64,000 nucleotides of DNA from Symbiopectobacterium purcellii (GTDB lineage Bacteria > Pseudomonadota > Gammaproteobacteria > Enterobacterales > Enterobacteriaceae). The position numbers and the translations under genes were made by a program. Positions 54,123-63,356 of the stretch are shown here, piece after piece; positions within the stretch are counted from its first letter, which is position 1; every line of letters starts with the position of its first letter. The stretch is from positions 4,216,001 to 4,280,000 of the forward strand of contig NZ_CP081864.1 in NCBI RefSeq assembly GCF_019797845.1, given 5' to 3'. Below the pieces are notes generated by a model. That model saw only the letters and a program-made list of their open reading frames with translations, ran no database searches and was not told where the DNA came from.

Positions 54123-54296
54123 CACTCACCTCGCAGTCTCTGGTCACAACAGCGATCACACCCTACCGGTTACGTCTGATGAATACCTGACTGATTCTTG
54201 CTTTCTCATTCCAGAAACGCATCGCAGGGTGACAACCCTGATTCACTCTTTTATGCTGCAGGTCCGCCCCCCTTTCTCTCAGGTTCAGGATCAAGT
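54123..54296. promoter_or_regulatory. Divergent ada/alkA promoter region
   Basis: The region holds both promoters of the adaptive-response genes. GAGAAAGCAAG on the minus strand (about 54198-54208) vaguely recalls the E. coli Ada box AAAGCGCAA, but the match is too weak for a firm call. Confidence 0.35.
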
Positions 54297-55001
54297 ATGT
54301 CACACCCGCAGCCGGTATTATGGAACTCGGCGCAGAGCGTGCATCTGGCATGCGAACATCTGCGCACGCTTGGGACGCGCTGGCAAGCGCTGCTGGACCA
54401 CATCGGCGAGTGTCAGCACCAAACGTACCCGCATCGTGAACCCTATGAAGCGTTGATGCGTGCCGTGGCTTACCAACAGCTCACCACCCGCGCGGGTGAT
54501 GCCATGATCCGCCGCCTGTTGGACGCGTTTAGTCCTGATGGGCAGGTATTCCCTTCCGCTGAGCGGATTGCTGCCAGTGAGAAAGACACGCTGCGCCACT
54601 GTGGCTTCTCAACGCGCAAGGCAGAGACGCTGCACTTGATTGCGCAGGGGGCACGCGACGGTTTGGTGCCCACGCGAGAACAGGCGCTGACCATGGATGA
54701 CGACACGCTCATCGAACGGTTATCGTCGTTGAAAGGCATTGGTCGCTGGACGGTCGAAATGTACCTGATTTATGGATTGGAACGAATGGACATTATGCCG
54801 CTGGACGATCTCGGGATCCGCTTAGGGTTATGCTATTTGCATCAGCGCGATGCAATACCCTCACGCCGGGAATTGGCGGAACTCAGCCTGCCGTGTCAGC
54901 CTTTTAGCACCGTTGCCGCCTGGTATTTGTGGCGCAGCCCGATGATGCCAGACTACGCCGATTTCAAACGTCGTCTGAAAACCAGCAACCGCAAAGGCTG
55001 A
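54297..55001 (+). CDS. alkA: DNA-3-methyladenine glycosylase II-type (AlkA/MAG, HhH-GPD)
   Basis: About 234 residues. Base-excision glycosylase with helix-hairpin-helix LSSLKGIGRWTVEMYLIYGLERMDIMPLDDLGIR; the second Asp in PLDDLG is the expected catalytic aspartate. It lacks the N-terminal TBP-like domain of E. coli AlkA (282 residues) and so is nearer the compact MAG type. Start at 54297 has AGGA upstream; the in-frame extension from 54198 is promoter DNA. It is divergent from ada, so likely Ada-controlled. Confidence 0.9.
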   Translation: MSHPQPVLWNSAQSVHLACEHLRTLGTRWQALLDHIGECQHQTYPHREPYEALMRAVAYQQLTTRAGDAMIRRLLDAFSPDGQVFPSAERIAASEKDTLRHCGFSTRKAETLHLIAQGARDGLVPTREQALTMDDDTLIERLSSLKGIGRWTVEMYLIYGLERMDIMPLDDLGIRLGLCYLHQRDAIPSRRELAELSLPCQPFSTVAAWYLWRSPMMPDYADFKRRLKTSNRKG

Positions 55002-55006
55002 TGGCA

Positions 55007-55507
55007 TTAGCGGGTACGTGATGCGACGGGCGATTTACCCTGCTCACATTCTCGGCGCGCCATAAACCGGGCGCGCAGTTTGTCATAGACCCAGTTATAC
55101 ACCACGGTATACGGCAGGAAAAACAGGAAGAACCCGATCTCGACCATCAACGCCTGCCACAGGGTGATCTCCAGCATCCAGGCTGCGGCTGGCAACCCGA
55201 ACAGAATAAAACCGCCCTCAAAGCCTAATCCGTGCAAGATACGTACTTTGGCACCGCGCGCCACCCGAGAGACTGGCCACAGGCGATCGAACAGAGCGTT
55301 GTAGATAATATTCCACACCATGGCGATGCTGGAGAGCATAATCGCCAATGCACCCATGGAAAACAGCGGCTTGTTAAACAGCCAGGCACCAATGGGTGCC
55401 GTGATCAATAGGGCCACCACTTCGTAGCCGACAGCATGAAACACACGCTCACCCACGCTTCGGCGCTGTACTGCGGTTGTTTGTCTGTTTGCTGCGTTAG
55501 ATTGCAT
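55007..55507 (-). CDS. PACE-family multidrug/biocide efflux protein (AceI-like)
   Basis: 166 residues with four membrane helices arranged as two bacterial transmembrane pair domains: RRSVGERVFHAVGYEVVALLITAPIGAWLF...MWNIIYNALFDRLWP and RILHGLGFEGGFILFGLPAAAW...FLPYTVVYNWVYDKL. The repeated Arg-His-x-Gly-Phe/Tyr-Glu pattern and W-N-x-x-[YF]-[ND]-x-[LV]-[FY]-D are the PACE signature. Acinetobacter AceI exports chlorhexidine and short diamines. A LysR regulator is encoded divergently, as for aceI/aceR. Confidence 0.93.
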   Translation of the reverse strand: MQSNAANRQTTAVQRRSVGERVFHAVGYEVVALLITAPIGAWLFNKPLFSMGALAIMLSSIAMVWNIIYNALFDRLWPVSRVARGAKVRILHGLGFEGGFILFGLPAAAWMLEITLWQALMVEIGFFLFFLPYTVVYNWVYDKLRARFMARRECEQGKSPVASRTR

Positions 55508-55659
55508 ACCTCACCACACTTTTTTTCATCAATTGGTATTGAAAACAGGCGGTGAAGATCGTCTCTCACCGCTTGACGATGGCAGGTTATATCGTTATTA
55601 CTGGAAGAGTGAAATTAATATCTATCGATAAAAGCGATGGACTTGAGAGGAAAACGGTC

Positions 55660-56538
55660 ATGCGCTATTCCCCCGAATCCCTGATTGCCTTTGTTACCGC
55701 CGCGCAAACCGGCTCTTTTTCGGCCGCTGCGCGTCAGCTACGTAAAAGCCAATCCACCGTGAGCGCAGCCATCGCCAATCTTGAAGCCGATCTCGGCCTG
55801 GTGCTGTTCGATCGCTCCGGGCATCAGCCGCGACTGACGGATGACGGCCATAAGGTGCGCGTACACGTAGAGGCCATTCTTGCTGCCAGCGACACGCTGG
55901 ATGCGCTGGCAGTTCGTCTGGCTAATCGTATTGAGCCACGCTTAAGCTTTGTGTTGTCGGATATGTGGAAAGCGGCGCATTACGACCCTTTGCTGCACGC
56001 GTTCTCAGCCCACTTTCCTGATATTGAGTTCGAGTGTCTGATCGCCGAGGATGAGGATGCCATCGACCTGCTTCAGGCACAGCGCGCACACATGGCGGTG
56101 ATTCGCACCCAACCGCACTATCCGACAGAAATCAGCGCCTCACGGCTACACGTGAAAACGGAAATGGCCATCTTTGTTGCCGCACAGCATGGATTAGCGC
56201 AGCAACCGTCTGTCTCACCGCAGCAGTTGGCGACGGTACGCCAGCTTTATCTGAATACCTATACGCGCACAGAACGCCAACCAAAAGAAGGCATTATCTG
56301 GTCTGCCCCCTCTTACCTTATGCTGCTGGAAATGGCAGAACAAGGGTTTGGCTGGAGCATCCTGCCACGCTGGTTGGTCGCTCAGTTTGGTCATCAGGTG
56401 TTGGTAGAACTTCCGGTGGCAGGTTGGCCGCAACTGATTGAAATGGATGTGGTGTGGTCAAAACAGTATCCGCCAGGGCCGGCAGGGTTTTGGATGATTG
56501 ATAATTTACTGATGCAAAAAGATCCGACATTGCCGTGA
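55660..56538 (+). CDS. LysR-family regulator divergent to the PACE pump (AceR-like)
   Basis: About 292 residues. Helix-turn-helix SLIAFVTAAQTGSFSAAARQLRKSQSTVSAAIANLEADLGLVLFDRSGHQPRLTDDG with an effector domain after it. Start 55660 is preceded by GAGGAAAACGG; an in-frame ATG at 55552 would put 36 residues of intergenic character in front. Its position opposite the PACE gene indicates it is that pump's regulator. Confidence 0.88.
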   Translation: MRYSPESLIAFVTAAQTGSFSAAARQLRKSQSTVSAAIANLEADLGLVLFDRSGHQPRLTDDGHKVRVHVEAILAASDTLDALAVRLANRIEPRLSFVLSDMWKAAHYDPLLHAFSAHFPDIEFECLIAEDEDAIDLLQAQRAHMAVIRTQPHYPTEISASRLHVKTEMAIFVAAQHGLAQQPSVSPQQLATVRQLYLNTYTRTERQPKEGIIWSAPSYLMLLEMAEQGFGWSILPRWLVAQFGHQVLVELPVAGWPQLIEMDVVWSKQYPPGPAGFWMIDNLLMQKDPTLP

Positions 56539-56855
56539 ATAAGGTGAAACCTTGAGAGATCGCTACAGACCCACTATTTTCATAGCGGCGCGATAAAAAA
56601 CCACATTATTTAAAGGGAAAATAAGTCGATAAATTTACTTATTTTTATTAAACAAGTTACGCAATATAATAAGCATCAATGTCAACCTGGCGCATTATTG
56701 CTTTTTTGCCATTTTCACTGCGTTTTTTTTATCGCCCAGAATGTAAAAACCCGCCGATTGGATGCAAAAACTGTGATATACCAAAGTGGTACGTGAGGCA
56801 AGAAACCCCTACCATGGTCAGGATAATTGTGCTACAGCATAAATGAATAACTAAA

Positions 56856-56982
56856 TATACCCTAAATAATTCGAGTTGCAGGAAGGCGGCAAGGGAGAGA
56901 ATCCCGATGAGCTTACTGAAGTAAGTGATTCGGGTGAACGAGTGCAGCCAACGCACCTGCAACTCGAATTATTTAGGGTATA
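56856..56982. repeat. 127-base MITE-like element with 27-base perfect terminal inverted repeats
   Basis: The ends are perfect 27-base inverted repeats beginning TATACCCTAAATAATTCGAG. A second, interrupted copy is at 30473-30668. I recall this sequence as widespread between genes in Serratia, Dickeya and Pectobacterium-like genomes. It lies 71 bases before fumA and could fold into a long hairpin in its leader. The remaining 5' part of this gap (56539-56855) is AT-rich without a recognisable gene. Confidence 0.9.
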
Positions 56983-57053
56983 AAAATGATAACCATATGC
57001 AAGACATAAAGAATACCGAATCTTTCTTTTAATTTGTTGCAAGTGAGAAAAAC

Positions 57054-58697
57054 ATGTCGAATAAACCATTTTATTATCAAGAACCTTTTCCGCTAAGCAA
57101 AGATAACACCCAATATCGCCTGATCAGCAGCGATTTTGTTTCCACCGCCCAGTTTGAAGGCGAAGAGATCCTGAAGATCGATCCGCAGGCATTAACCCTG
57201 CTGGCACAACAGGCCTTCCACGATGCATCGTTTATGCTGCGTCCCGCTCACCAACAGCAAGTGGCTGATATCCTCCACGACCCAGAGGCGAGTGAAAACG
57301 ATAAATACGTAGCACTGCAATTCCTGCGTAACTCAGAAATTGCCGCCAAGGGCATTTTGCCGACCTGCCAGGATACCGGTACGGCGATTATCGTCGGTAA
57401 AAAGGGCCAACGGGTCTGGACGGGCGGCAATGACGCCGAAGCGCTGTCTCGCGGCGTGTATAACACCTTTATTGAAGATAACCTGCGCTATTCGCAGAAC
57501 GCTGCGCTGGATATGTACAAGGAAGTCAATACCGGCACCAATTTGCCAGCCCAAATCGACCTCTACAGTACTGAAGGGGCGGAATACAAATTCCTGTTTG
57601 TCACCAAAGGCGGCGGCTCTGCCAACAAGACCTATCTTTATCAGGAAACCAAAGCGCTGCTGACGCCAGAAAAGCTGAAAAACTTCCTGGTAGAGAAAAT
57701 GCGCTCACTGGGCACCGCGGCCTGCCCGCCGTACCACGTTGCCTTTGTTATCGGCGGCACATCAGCGGAAAGCACGCTGAAAACCGTGAAGCTGGCTTCC
57801 ACCAAATACTATGACGCGCTGCCGACCAGCGGCAATGAACATGGGCAAGCCTTCCGCGACGTTGAACTGGAAAATGCGCTGCTGAAAGCCGCACAGGATC
57901 TGGGGCTAGGCGCGCAGTTTGGGGGTAAGTATTTCGCTCACGATATCCGCATTATACGTCTGCCGCGTCACGGTGCGTCCTGCCCGGTTGGCATGGGTGT
58001 TTCCTGTTCCGCTGACCGCAACATCAAGGCCAAAATCAACCGTGACGGCATCTGGCTGGAACAGTTAGAGCAGAACCCTGGCAAATACATTCCTGAGCCA
58101 TTGCGTGAGGCTGGAGAAGGCGAAGCGGTCAAGATCGATCTTAATCAGCCAATGGAACAGATCCTGAAAACGCTGTCTCAGTATCCGGTTTCCACCCGTC
58201 TCTCTCTGTCAGGCACCATCATTGTGGCGCGCGATATTGCTCACGCCAAACTCAAAGAGCGCATCGATAACGGTGAAGGATTGCCGCAATACGTCAAAGA
58301 TCACCCGATTTACTATGCAGGCCCGGCCAAAACGCCGGAAGGCTATGCTTCGTGTTCATTGGGGCCAACCACCGCAGGAGGAATGGACTCCTACGTGGAT
58401 CTGTTGCAAGCCAACGGCGGCAGCAAAATCATGCTGGCGAAGGGCAACCGCAGCCAGCAGGTGACTGACGCCTGCCATAAACACGGCGGTTTCTATCTCG
58501 GCAGCATTGGTGGCCCGGCAGCGATTCTGGCGCAGAACAGCATCAAGAGCCTGACCTGCGTTGAATATCCCGAATTGGGTATGGAAGCGATTTGGAAAAT
58601 CGAAGTGGAAGACTTCCCGGCGTTCATTCTGGTGGATGACAAGGGGAATGATTTCTTTCAGGTGATCCAGTCCAATAAGTGCACTCGCTGCGCGTGA
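57054..58697 (+). CDS. fumA: Class I fumarate hydratase (FumA/FumB type)
   Basis: 547 residues, equal to E. coli FumA/FumB within one residue. The [4Fe-4S] hydratase converts fumarate and malate. Cluster-binding cysteines are expected in [27 protein letters not shown] and the region [16 protein letters not shown]; the C-terminus ends NKCTRCA. Whether it is the aerobic FumA or anaerobic FumB type cannot be decided. It is monocistronic and preceded by the MITE-like repeat. Confidence 0.96.
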   Translation: MSNKPFYYQEPFPLSKDNTQYRLISSDFVSTAQFEGEEILKIDPQALTLLAQQAFHDASFMLRPAHQQQVADILHDPEASENDKYVALQFLRNSEIAAKGILPTCQDTGTAIIVGKKGQRVWTGGNDAEALSRGVYNTFIEDNLRYSQNAALDMYKEVNTGTNLPAQIDLYSTEGAEYKFLFVTKGGGSANKTYLYQETKALLTPEKLKNFLVEKMRSLGTAACPPYHVAFVIGGTSAESTLKTVKLASTKYYDALPTSGNEHGQAFRDVELENALLKAAQDLGLGAQFGGKYFAHDIRIIRLPRHGASCPVGMGVSCSADRNIKAKINRDGIWLEQLEQNPGKYIPEPLREAGEGEAVKIDLNQPMEQILKTLSQYPVSTRLSLSGTIIVARDIAHAKLKERIDNGEGLPQYVKDHPIYYAGPAKTPEGYASCSLGPTTAGGMDSYVDLLQANGGSKIMLAKGNRSQQVTDACHKHGGFYLGSIGGPAAILAQNSIKSLTCVEYPELGMEAIWKIEVEDFPAFILVDDKGNDFFQVIQSNKCTRCA

Positions 58698-58703
58698 TAC
58701 CTC

Positions 58704-58818
58704 TGGTGTTAATCCGCGTTGAATGACGCGTGTACCAGATATCTGTTGGCGTTGACTCGCGTTAAATGACGCACACGCGCCAGATATCTTTTGATGTTAA
58801 CCCGCGTTGAATGACGCT
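58704..58818. repeat. Imperfect tandem repeat of about 44 bases after fumA
   Basis: Two and a half copies of a unit containing GTTAA-CCGCGTTGAATGACGC and CCAGATATCT stand head to tail (starting near 58704, 58747 and 58792), with several substitutions between copies. No protein-coding meaning is seen. Confidence 0.75.
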
Positions 58819-58859
58819 GAGGAAACGGGTAACGCCAGGATGAGCGGAGTGTTATGCAG

Positions 58860-59110
58860 ACATAGGCGTCATATTTCGTGCGCGAAACACTCCGCCTCTA
58901 TCTGCTAACCGCGTGGCACGCGCCCGACACGGGGTGTGCAGTCGCCCACACCCCGTGACCCCGCGCTTTTTGCGGAATAACGCCGCTTCGCGGTGCCTTC
59001 AGAAAAAGCTGCCGCCGGACGGACCGCTCCCGACGCGTTCCCTACGCGGCGGGAGCTTTCGCCGCATCCATGCGGCTCATCCTGGCGCCATCTTCTTCTT
59101 CAGCGTTATT
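58860..59110. repeat. GC-rich palindromic intergenic block between fumA and tehB
   Basis: The core is a perfect 11-base stem CACGGGGTGTG / CACACCCCGTG (58928-58957) with an eight-base loop, followed by further small stems (CCGC-N7-GCGG; GCGGCGGGAG area). It resembles a composite interspersed repeat and contains no credible gene; a 74-codon open frame across it (58913-59137) looks like chance. Together with the tandem repeat it fills the 565-base gap. Confidence 0.6.
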
Positions 59111-59262
59111 CGACGCGGAACGTCAACCCCTCTCTAAACCATGCTCCCGCCATTAAAGATGCATTTTAAATACATTTTTATAGCTATTCTTTCTCAGGCT
59201 TTATAAACTACCCGCAACGCGGTAAAACGCGATAAGAATGTATAAGCTCTCCGAGGTGTATG

Positions 59263-60135
59263 ATGCAAAACCTGATCTGTTATAAAACCCTGCCGCAGTG
59301 GAATGCACAGACGCTGCCCGCCGCGTTTCAAGAAAAACACAACACGCAAGTGGGCACCTGGGCAAAGCTGACCGTCCTGAAAGGAGAGCTGACTTTCGCC
59401 ATGCTGCATGAAGATGGCTCGGTGATTGAGACTTATCAGTTTACCGAACAGAATCAGCCACCGTTTGTTGAACCGCAAGCCTGGCACCGGATAGTCAGTG
59501 CCTCAGCGGATGTGGAGTGCCAGTTAGCGTTTTACTGCACCGCCGAGGATTATTACGCTAAAAAACACGGCCTGACGGCAACCCACTCCGACGTGGTGGC
59601 TGCACTGGAGCAAATACCGGCTGGCAAGGCGCTCGACCTTGGCTGCGGGGGCGGCAGAAATGCCCTTTACATGAACCTGCGCGGTTTTGACGTTACTGCG
59701 TATGACAAAAACCTCAACAGCATCTCGTCCCTGAAAGACATCATCAGCAGCGAAAACCTCTCCGGTATTCGCGCCAACCTGTACGATATCAACAACGCGG
59801 CATTAGACGAACAGTATGACCTGATCATCTCCACCGTGGTGTTGATGTTTTTGGAGCGCGAGCGCATTCCTTTCATCGTGCGTAACATGCAGGAGTGCAC
59901 TGTAGAGGGCGGCTATAACCTGATCGTGGCGGCCATGTCTACCGAGGATTTCCCCTGTCCGTTGCCTTTCTCCTTCACCTTCCAGCATGATGAATTGCGC
60001 GCGTATTACGCCGGGTGGGACATCCTGAAATACAACGAAGAGGTGGGTGAATTGCATAAAACCGACGTGAATGGCAATCGCATCAAACTGCGCTTCGCCA
60101 CCTTACTGGCAAGAAAAACGCAGCCAAGCGCGTAA
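59263..60135 (+). CDS. tehB: TehB-like SAM-dependent methyltransferase (tellurite resistance)
   Basis: About 290 residues: an N-terminal DUF1971-type cupin-like part (CYKTLPQWNAQTLPAAFQEKHNTQVGTWAKLTVLKGELTFAML) fused to a class I methyltransferase (SAM loop ALDLGCGGGRNALYM, acidic DVTAYDKN). The long form with this N-terminal domain is typical of Haemophilus-type TehB, which methylates tellurite or other oxyanions. Start 59263 (or 59260; two ATGs in a row) follows GAGGT. tehA is not adjacent. A strong terminator overlaps the stop codon. Confidence 0.92.
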   Translation: MQNLICYKTLPQWNAQTLPAAFQEKHNTQVGTWAKLTVLKGELTFAMLHEDGSVIETYQFTEQNQPPFVEPQAWHRIVSASADVECQLAFYCTAEDYYAKKHGLTATHSDVVAALEQIPAGKALDLGCGGGRNALYMNLRGFDVTAYDKNLNSISSLKDIISSENLSGIRANLYDINNAALDEQYDLIISTVVLMFLERERIPFIVRNMQECTVEGGYNLIVAAMSTEDFPCPLPFSFTFQHDELRAYYAGWDILKYNEEVGELHKTDVNGNRIKLRFATLLARKTQPSA

Positions 60136-60155
60136 GGCGCACTGGCTGCGTTTTT
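60114..60155. terminator. Intrinsic terminator overlapping the end of tehB
   Basis: A 13-base-pair outer stem AAAAACGCAGCCA / TGGCTGCGTTTTT encloses a small inner GCGC stem. The T-runs on both strands make it a bidirectional terminator between convergent tehB and ribB. Confidence 0.9.
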
Positions 60156-60189
60156 AGGGGCCGGTATCACCGGCCCGAGAAGTGCGCGA

Positions 60190-60843
60190 TCAGCTCGCTT
60201 TGCGTTCTGCTGCCTGACGGTAGGCGACCAAGTCTTCGATGGTCAGTACCGGCATACCGTGCTGTTTAGCAAAGGCGATCACTTCCGGTGCACGCGCCAT
60301 GGAGCCGTCATCATTAGTCAGCTCGCACAGCACAGCGGCCGGTTTAAAACCAGCCAATGTTGCCAGATCGACAGACGCTTCGGTATGTCCACCGCGAGTC
60401 AGTACGCCGCCCGGTTGAGCGCGCAGCGGGAAGACGTGGCCAGGGCGATTCAGATCGCTTGCACGAGCGTCATCGGCAATGGCAGCGCGAACGGTTGTCA
60501 TACGGTCAGACGCAGACACACCGGTCGTCACGCCTTCCGCAGCTTCAATGGTGACGGTAAAGCCGGTTTGATAGTGGCTGGTGTTATGCTCCACCATCAT
60601 GGGCAGTTCCAATTGACGGCGGCGTTCTTCGGTCAGGCACAGGCAGACGATGCCGCTACCGTAGCGAATGGCCATCGCCATTTGCTCAACGGTCATGTTC
60701 TCGGCGGCAAATACCATGTCGCCTTCGTTTTCACGGTCTTCGTCGTCCAACACCATAACACCAACGCCTTGACGCAGCGCTTCAAGCGCACGTTCAACGC
60801 GTTCAGATGGCGTGCCAAATTCAGAAAGTAATGTCTGATTCAT
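60190..60843 (-). CDS. ribB: 3,4-dihydroxy-2-butanone-4-phosphate synthase RibB
   Basis: 217 residues, the usual monofunctional enterobacterial length. It converts ribulose 5-phosphate to the four-carbon precursor of riboflavin. The acidic metal loop [17 protein letters not shown], the GSGIVCLCL segment, [11 protein letters not shown], and [29 protein letters not shown] are all present. Its leader on the minus strand carries an FMN riboswitch with an intact promoter behind it. Confidence 0.97.
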   Translation of the reverse strand: MNQTLLSEFGTPSERVERALEALRQGVGVMVLDDEDRENEGDMVFAAENMTVEQMAMAIRYGSGIVCLCLTEERRRQLELPMMVEHNTSHYQTGFTVTIEAAEGVTTGVSASDRMTTVRAAIADDARASDLNRPGHVFPLRAQPGGVLTRGGHTEASVDLATLAGFKPAAVLCELTNDDGSMARAPEVIAFAKQHGMPVLTIEDLVAYRQAAERKAS

Positions 60844-60982
60844 GGTAAAAAAACCTCATGTTTATTATGGATTACCAGAACCAGGGCGAGCTTGAGGAGT
60901 AACCATTGCAACAGATGCGGTTTAATGCGCACCGAGCAATGACTAACAAAATAACGCGAGTGGGCATATGCCCAACAGGATA

Positions 60983-61181
60983 CCGTTACTCTCTCCCATC
61001 CGGACTATAACCGTCGGCCCCGGAATTTCACCGGATCTGCTGACCTCGCCACGCATATCGATAATAAATTATTGATAACGTTACGGCGAGCGCTCGCGGG
61101 CTTCCAGACGAAAGCACGATGTTTTAGCACCCTGCGCTGTCTGGTTTACCGCCGGTGGGGAATTACACCCCGCCCTGAGAA
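60983..61181 (-). promoter_or_regulatory. FMN riboswitch (RFN element) of ribB
   Basis: Reading the minus strand, the leader contains the RFN signature pieces in order: TCAGGGCGGGGTG-AATTCCCC-ACCGGCGGTA, later AGCCCGCGAGCG, CAGCAGATCCGGTGAAATTC, and CGGGGCCGACGGTTATAGTC with GGATGGGAGAGAG. FMN binding lowers ribB expression. A GGGCATATGCCC hairpin just downstream (60961-60974) probably belongs to the expression platform. Confidence 0.95.
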
Positions 61182-61193
61182 GTAAGCGCGATA

Positions 61194-61222
61194 ACTATAA
61201 CGCTATTGCCTGAGCGGGGCAA
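61194..61222 (-). promoter_or_regulatory. ribB: Probable ribB promoter
   Basis: On the minus strand TTGCCC (61217-61222) and TATAGT (61194-61199) are separated by 17 bases and lie just before the riboswitch. The IS element ends only 34 bases upstream of the -35 box, so the promoter seems intact. Confidence 0.7.
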
Positions 61223-61255
61223 TTAGCACAATGGACAAAATGTGACATCTGCTAG

Positions 61256-62100
61256 GGCCTGTTGACAATCATCGCCAAGAACCTGTTTTTTTGTAAAAGA
61301 ATCTGTTTACATTCTGTCTTTTTTGGAAAAGCAGAATGCCAAGATTGATGCTCAGTGATGACCAATACGAACGGATTAGCCCGTTTTTGCCGGGAAAGGA
61401 TTCGGATCCGGGACGAACAGCAGCAGATAATCGGCTTTTTGTCGAAGCGGTTTTATGGATCGCCCGAACTGGAAGCCCATGGAGAGATTTACCACCCGAT
61501 TTCGGACTCTGGAACTGTGTGTACAAACGCTTTGCCAGATGGTCACGGGCAGAAATATGGCATTCCGTTTTTGCTGAACTTGCGGGCGATGCCGATTTCG
61601 AGGAAATCTTCATCGACAGCACTATCGTACGGGTTCATCAGCATGCAGCGGGCGCTCCCAAAAAAACGGTGACCAGTCGATTGGTCGTTCTCGCGGGGGA
61701 TTGACAACCAAGATTCACGCTCTGGTTGATGGGCTGGGCATGCTTGCCCGTTTTAGTTTGACTGGTGGTCAAAAGAGCGACACCAGAGAAGCATTGCCTT
61801 TACTTGGTGAATTGAAACCTTCAAGCTTGGCTGCAGACAAAGCCTACGATACGAATGTGATTCTACAATATCTGGAGTCGGTAGGCATTCAGGCTGTCAT
61901 CCCCAGCAAAGAGAATCGCCGTGAGCAACGCCCACTGGACAAACATCTTTACGCTTCACGCAATTTGATCGAACGTTTCTTTTGCCGTATCAAGCAATTT
62001 CGACGCGTAGCTACACGCTTCGACAAACTCTCAAAACGCTTCGCATCATTCGTTGCGCTCGCTGCTGCATTCGTCTGGCTGTGTTAATTGTCAACAGCCC
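61256..62100 (+). mobile_element. Complete IS5-family (IS427-group type) insertion sequence with CTAG duplications
   Basis: An 845-base element with near-perfect ends GGCCTGTTGACAAT on the left and, inverted, GGGCTGTTGACAAT on the right. It is flanked by CTAG on both sides (61252-61255 and 62101-62104), the duplication typical of the IS427 group. It contains one transposase coded in two overlapping frames. The near-identical ends and clean duplication suggest a recent, possibly active copy. Confidence 0.9.
61336..62087 (+). CDS. IS5-family transposase made by frameshift (OrfA/OrfB)
   Basis: OrfA (61336-61704) starts MPRLMLSDDQYERISPFLPG and carries the first catalytic Asp in FIDSTIVRVHQHA. 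OrfB (ATG 61701, to 62087) carries DKAYDTN and the final Glu in NLIERFFCRIKQFRRVATRFDKL, completing the DDE triad. A run of seven A at 61660-61666 (CCCAAAAAAAC) allows a -1 slip that fuses the frames as APKKN-GDQSIGRSRGGLTTKIH, as is normal for this IS group. Both frames are otherwise intact. Confidence 0.9.
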
Positions 62101-62174
62101 CTAGTACAGATAATTTTATCTGCAAAATCAAACTCTGGTTAGGTTTTTCGAGGTGCCCGATCGTAAAAATTTTT

Positions 62175-62468
62175 CTAGCATCGCTTCCGCAGGGTAAAAT
62201 AATCTTTTGACTGCTTGGTATTTCTGATGAAGGCATTCTGCTCCATATCAAAATACATGGCATCCAGTTCATTACCTGGGAAACCGTGTTCATCAACAAC
62301 ATCTCGATAAATCCAGACAATTTGTGATATATGAGTATTGCAGCTTTTATCACTTTTATGTACAAAAAGCATCTCTTGGTTGGCAGCTGAATAATTACCA
62401 ACAGTCATTTCAAGTAATGCTCTTGAGTTTGGTTTAACGTGCATAATCATATTAGCGACGCCATTCAC
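62175..62468 (-). CDS. Unknown protein, probably 5'-truncated gene remnant
   Basis: An open frame of about 97 codons with only a GTG start at its head. The frame continues open upstream into an inverted repeat at the edge of the IS91-type DNA, so the true N-terminus is probably lost. Composition is ordinary (LLEMTVGNYSAANQEMLFVHKSD; DAMYFDMEQNAFIRNTKQSKDYF) and AT-rich relative to the core genes. No family is recognised. It is caught between two mobile elements. Confidence 0.4.
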   Translation of the reverse strand: MNGVANMIMHVKPNSRALLEMTVGNYSAANQEMLFVHKSDKSCNTHISQIVWIYRDVVDEHGFPGNELDAMYFDMEQNAFIRNTKQSKDYFTLRKRC

Positions 62469-62481
62469 TAGTCGTTCGTGA

Positions 62482-62510
62482 AACCGGCGGTTAAAATTTA
62501 ACCACCGGTT
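62482..62510. repeat. Inverted repeat at the edge of the IS91-type fragment
   Basis: A 14-base stem AACCGGCGGTTAAA / TTTAACCACCGGTT with one G-T pair and a one-base centre. It lies downstream of the IS91-type transposase fragment (on its strand) and could mark an element end or a terminator. Confidence 0.5.
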
Positions 62511-62618
62511 GATTCGTATGCTACAGGGTCAGTCGCCGCTCCGCAGACTGGTGATGATTTGTGCTTTTCTTGGTCATTTCTTAGGCTGCCAGCGAGCAAA
62601 AGGCGTAGCTTCCCTGTA

Positions 62619-63353
62619 TCAGGCCGGAATATACCTCATCAGACTGATCTCCCGTGCGTGGGTTTTCAGCCCCTGCACATTCAGGCCCGCCACTGCACGG
62701 CGGTATACCATTCGACCGCCGCAAAGTATGCATTCGAACGGGTCACGCCGCAGGAACTGCTTACTCATCTGCGCATAGCACACCTTTACCACCGGTGCCG
62801 GTTTATCCATCCCCAGTGCACGGTACACCTGCGGCAGTTTCTCTCCGCACACCCGGTTGGCCAGAAAACCAAAATAGCGCACCATACGGAAGAACTTCTC
62901 CGGGATGTGCTGCTTCAGGCGACCCACGATGTCCCGCTGCGTCAGTGTTTCCGTCGCCTGCTGGCCCGTATTGTGGTCGTGGTAGCGGAAGCTCAGCGTG
63001 GCACCGCCGGCATAGTGTTCCAGTCGGGAGCCCGCTATCGGCGGCTTTTTCAGGTAACGACCCAGGTATTTCACGGTGTTTTTACCCCCGGCTGTCTTTT
63101 TTGACATGTACACATGCCAGTAATCGCCCCCGGCGGTCAGTACCAGGCTGCGCCATTGTGATTCGGTGGTGATATGCGACAGGGTGGGCGGCAGCGCGAT
63201 GCCTTCAGACCAGACGCTCAGCAGTAACTGCCGCATATTCCACATCCAGCGGGCGCGCATGGCGTCCTTACGGAAGCTGATTTTTTTTTTCCACTTTCCG
63301 TACTCATCGATCCCGCCGCAGGTGACGGAGACGTGGACATGGCTCTGCCGCTG
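62619..63353 (-). pseudogene. IS91-family (Y2, rolling-circle) transposase, N-terminally truncated
   Basis: The frame reads SHVHVSVTCGGIDEYGKWKK, then SFRKDAMRARWMWNMRQLL, YWHVYMSKKTAGGKNTVKYLGRYLKKPPIAGSRL and a C-terminal domain with FRMVRYFGFLANR and CILCGG. The two tyrosines of KYLGRYLKKP are the catalytic pair of IS91-type transposases. The usual N-terminal zinc-finger domain is missing: the frame stops making sense at about 63353, where IS903-like sequence begins on the other strand. A run of ten A lies inside the frame without breaking it. Confidence 0.85.
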
Positions 63354-63356
63354 TGC

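Noticed and set aside
53314..54125. Separate ada-type methyltransferase and AraC regulator genes
   Set aside because: The frame is continuous through both halves, with the linker as in Ada. It is a single gene.
58913..59137. 74-codon frame between fumA and tehB
   Set aside because: It crosses the GC-rich hairpin block, has no ribosome-binding site and no protein-like character.
62084..62401. 105-codon minus-strand frame overlapping the unknown gene fragment
   Set aside because: It overlaps another frame and runs into the right end of the IS. The alternative frame has the more protein-like composition, and neither has a convincing ribosome-binding site.
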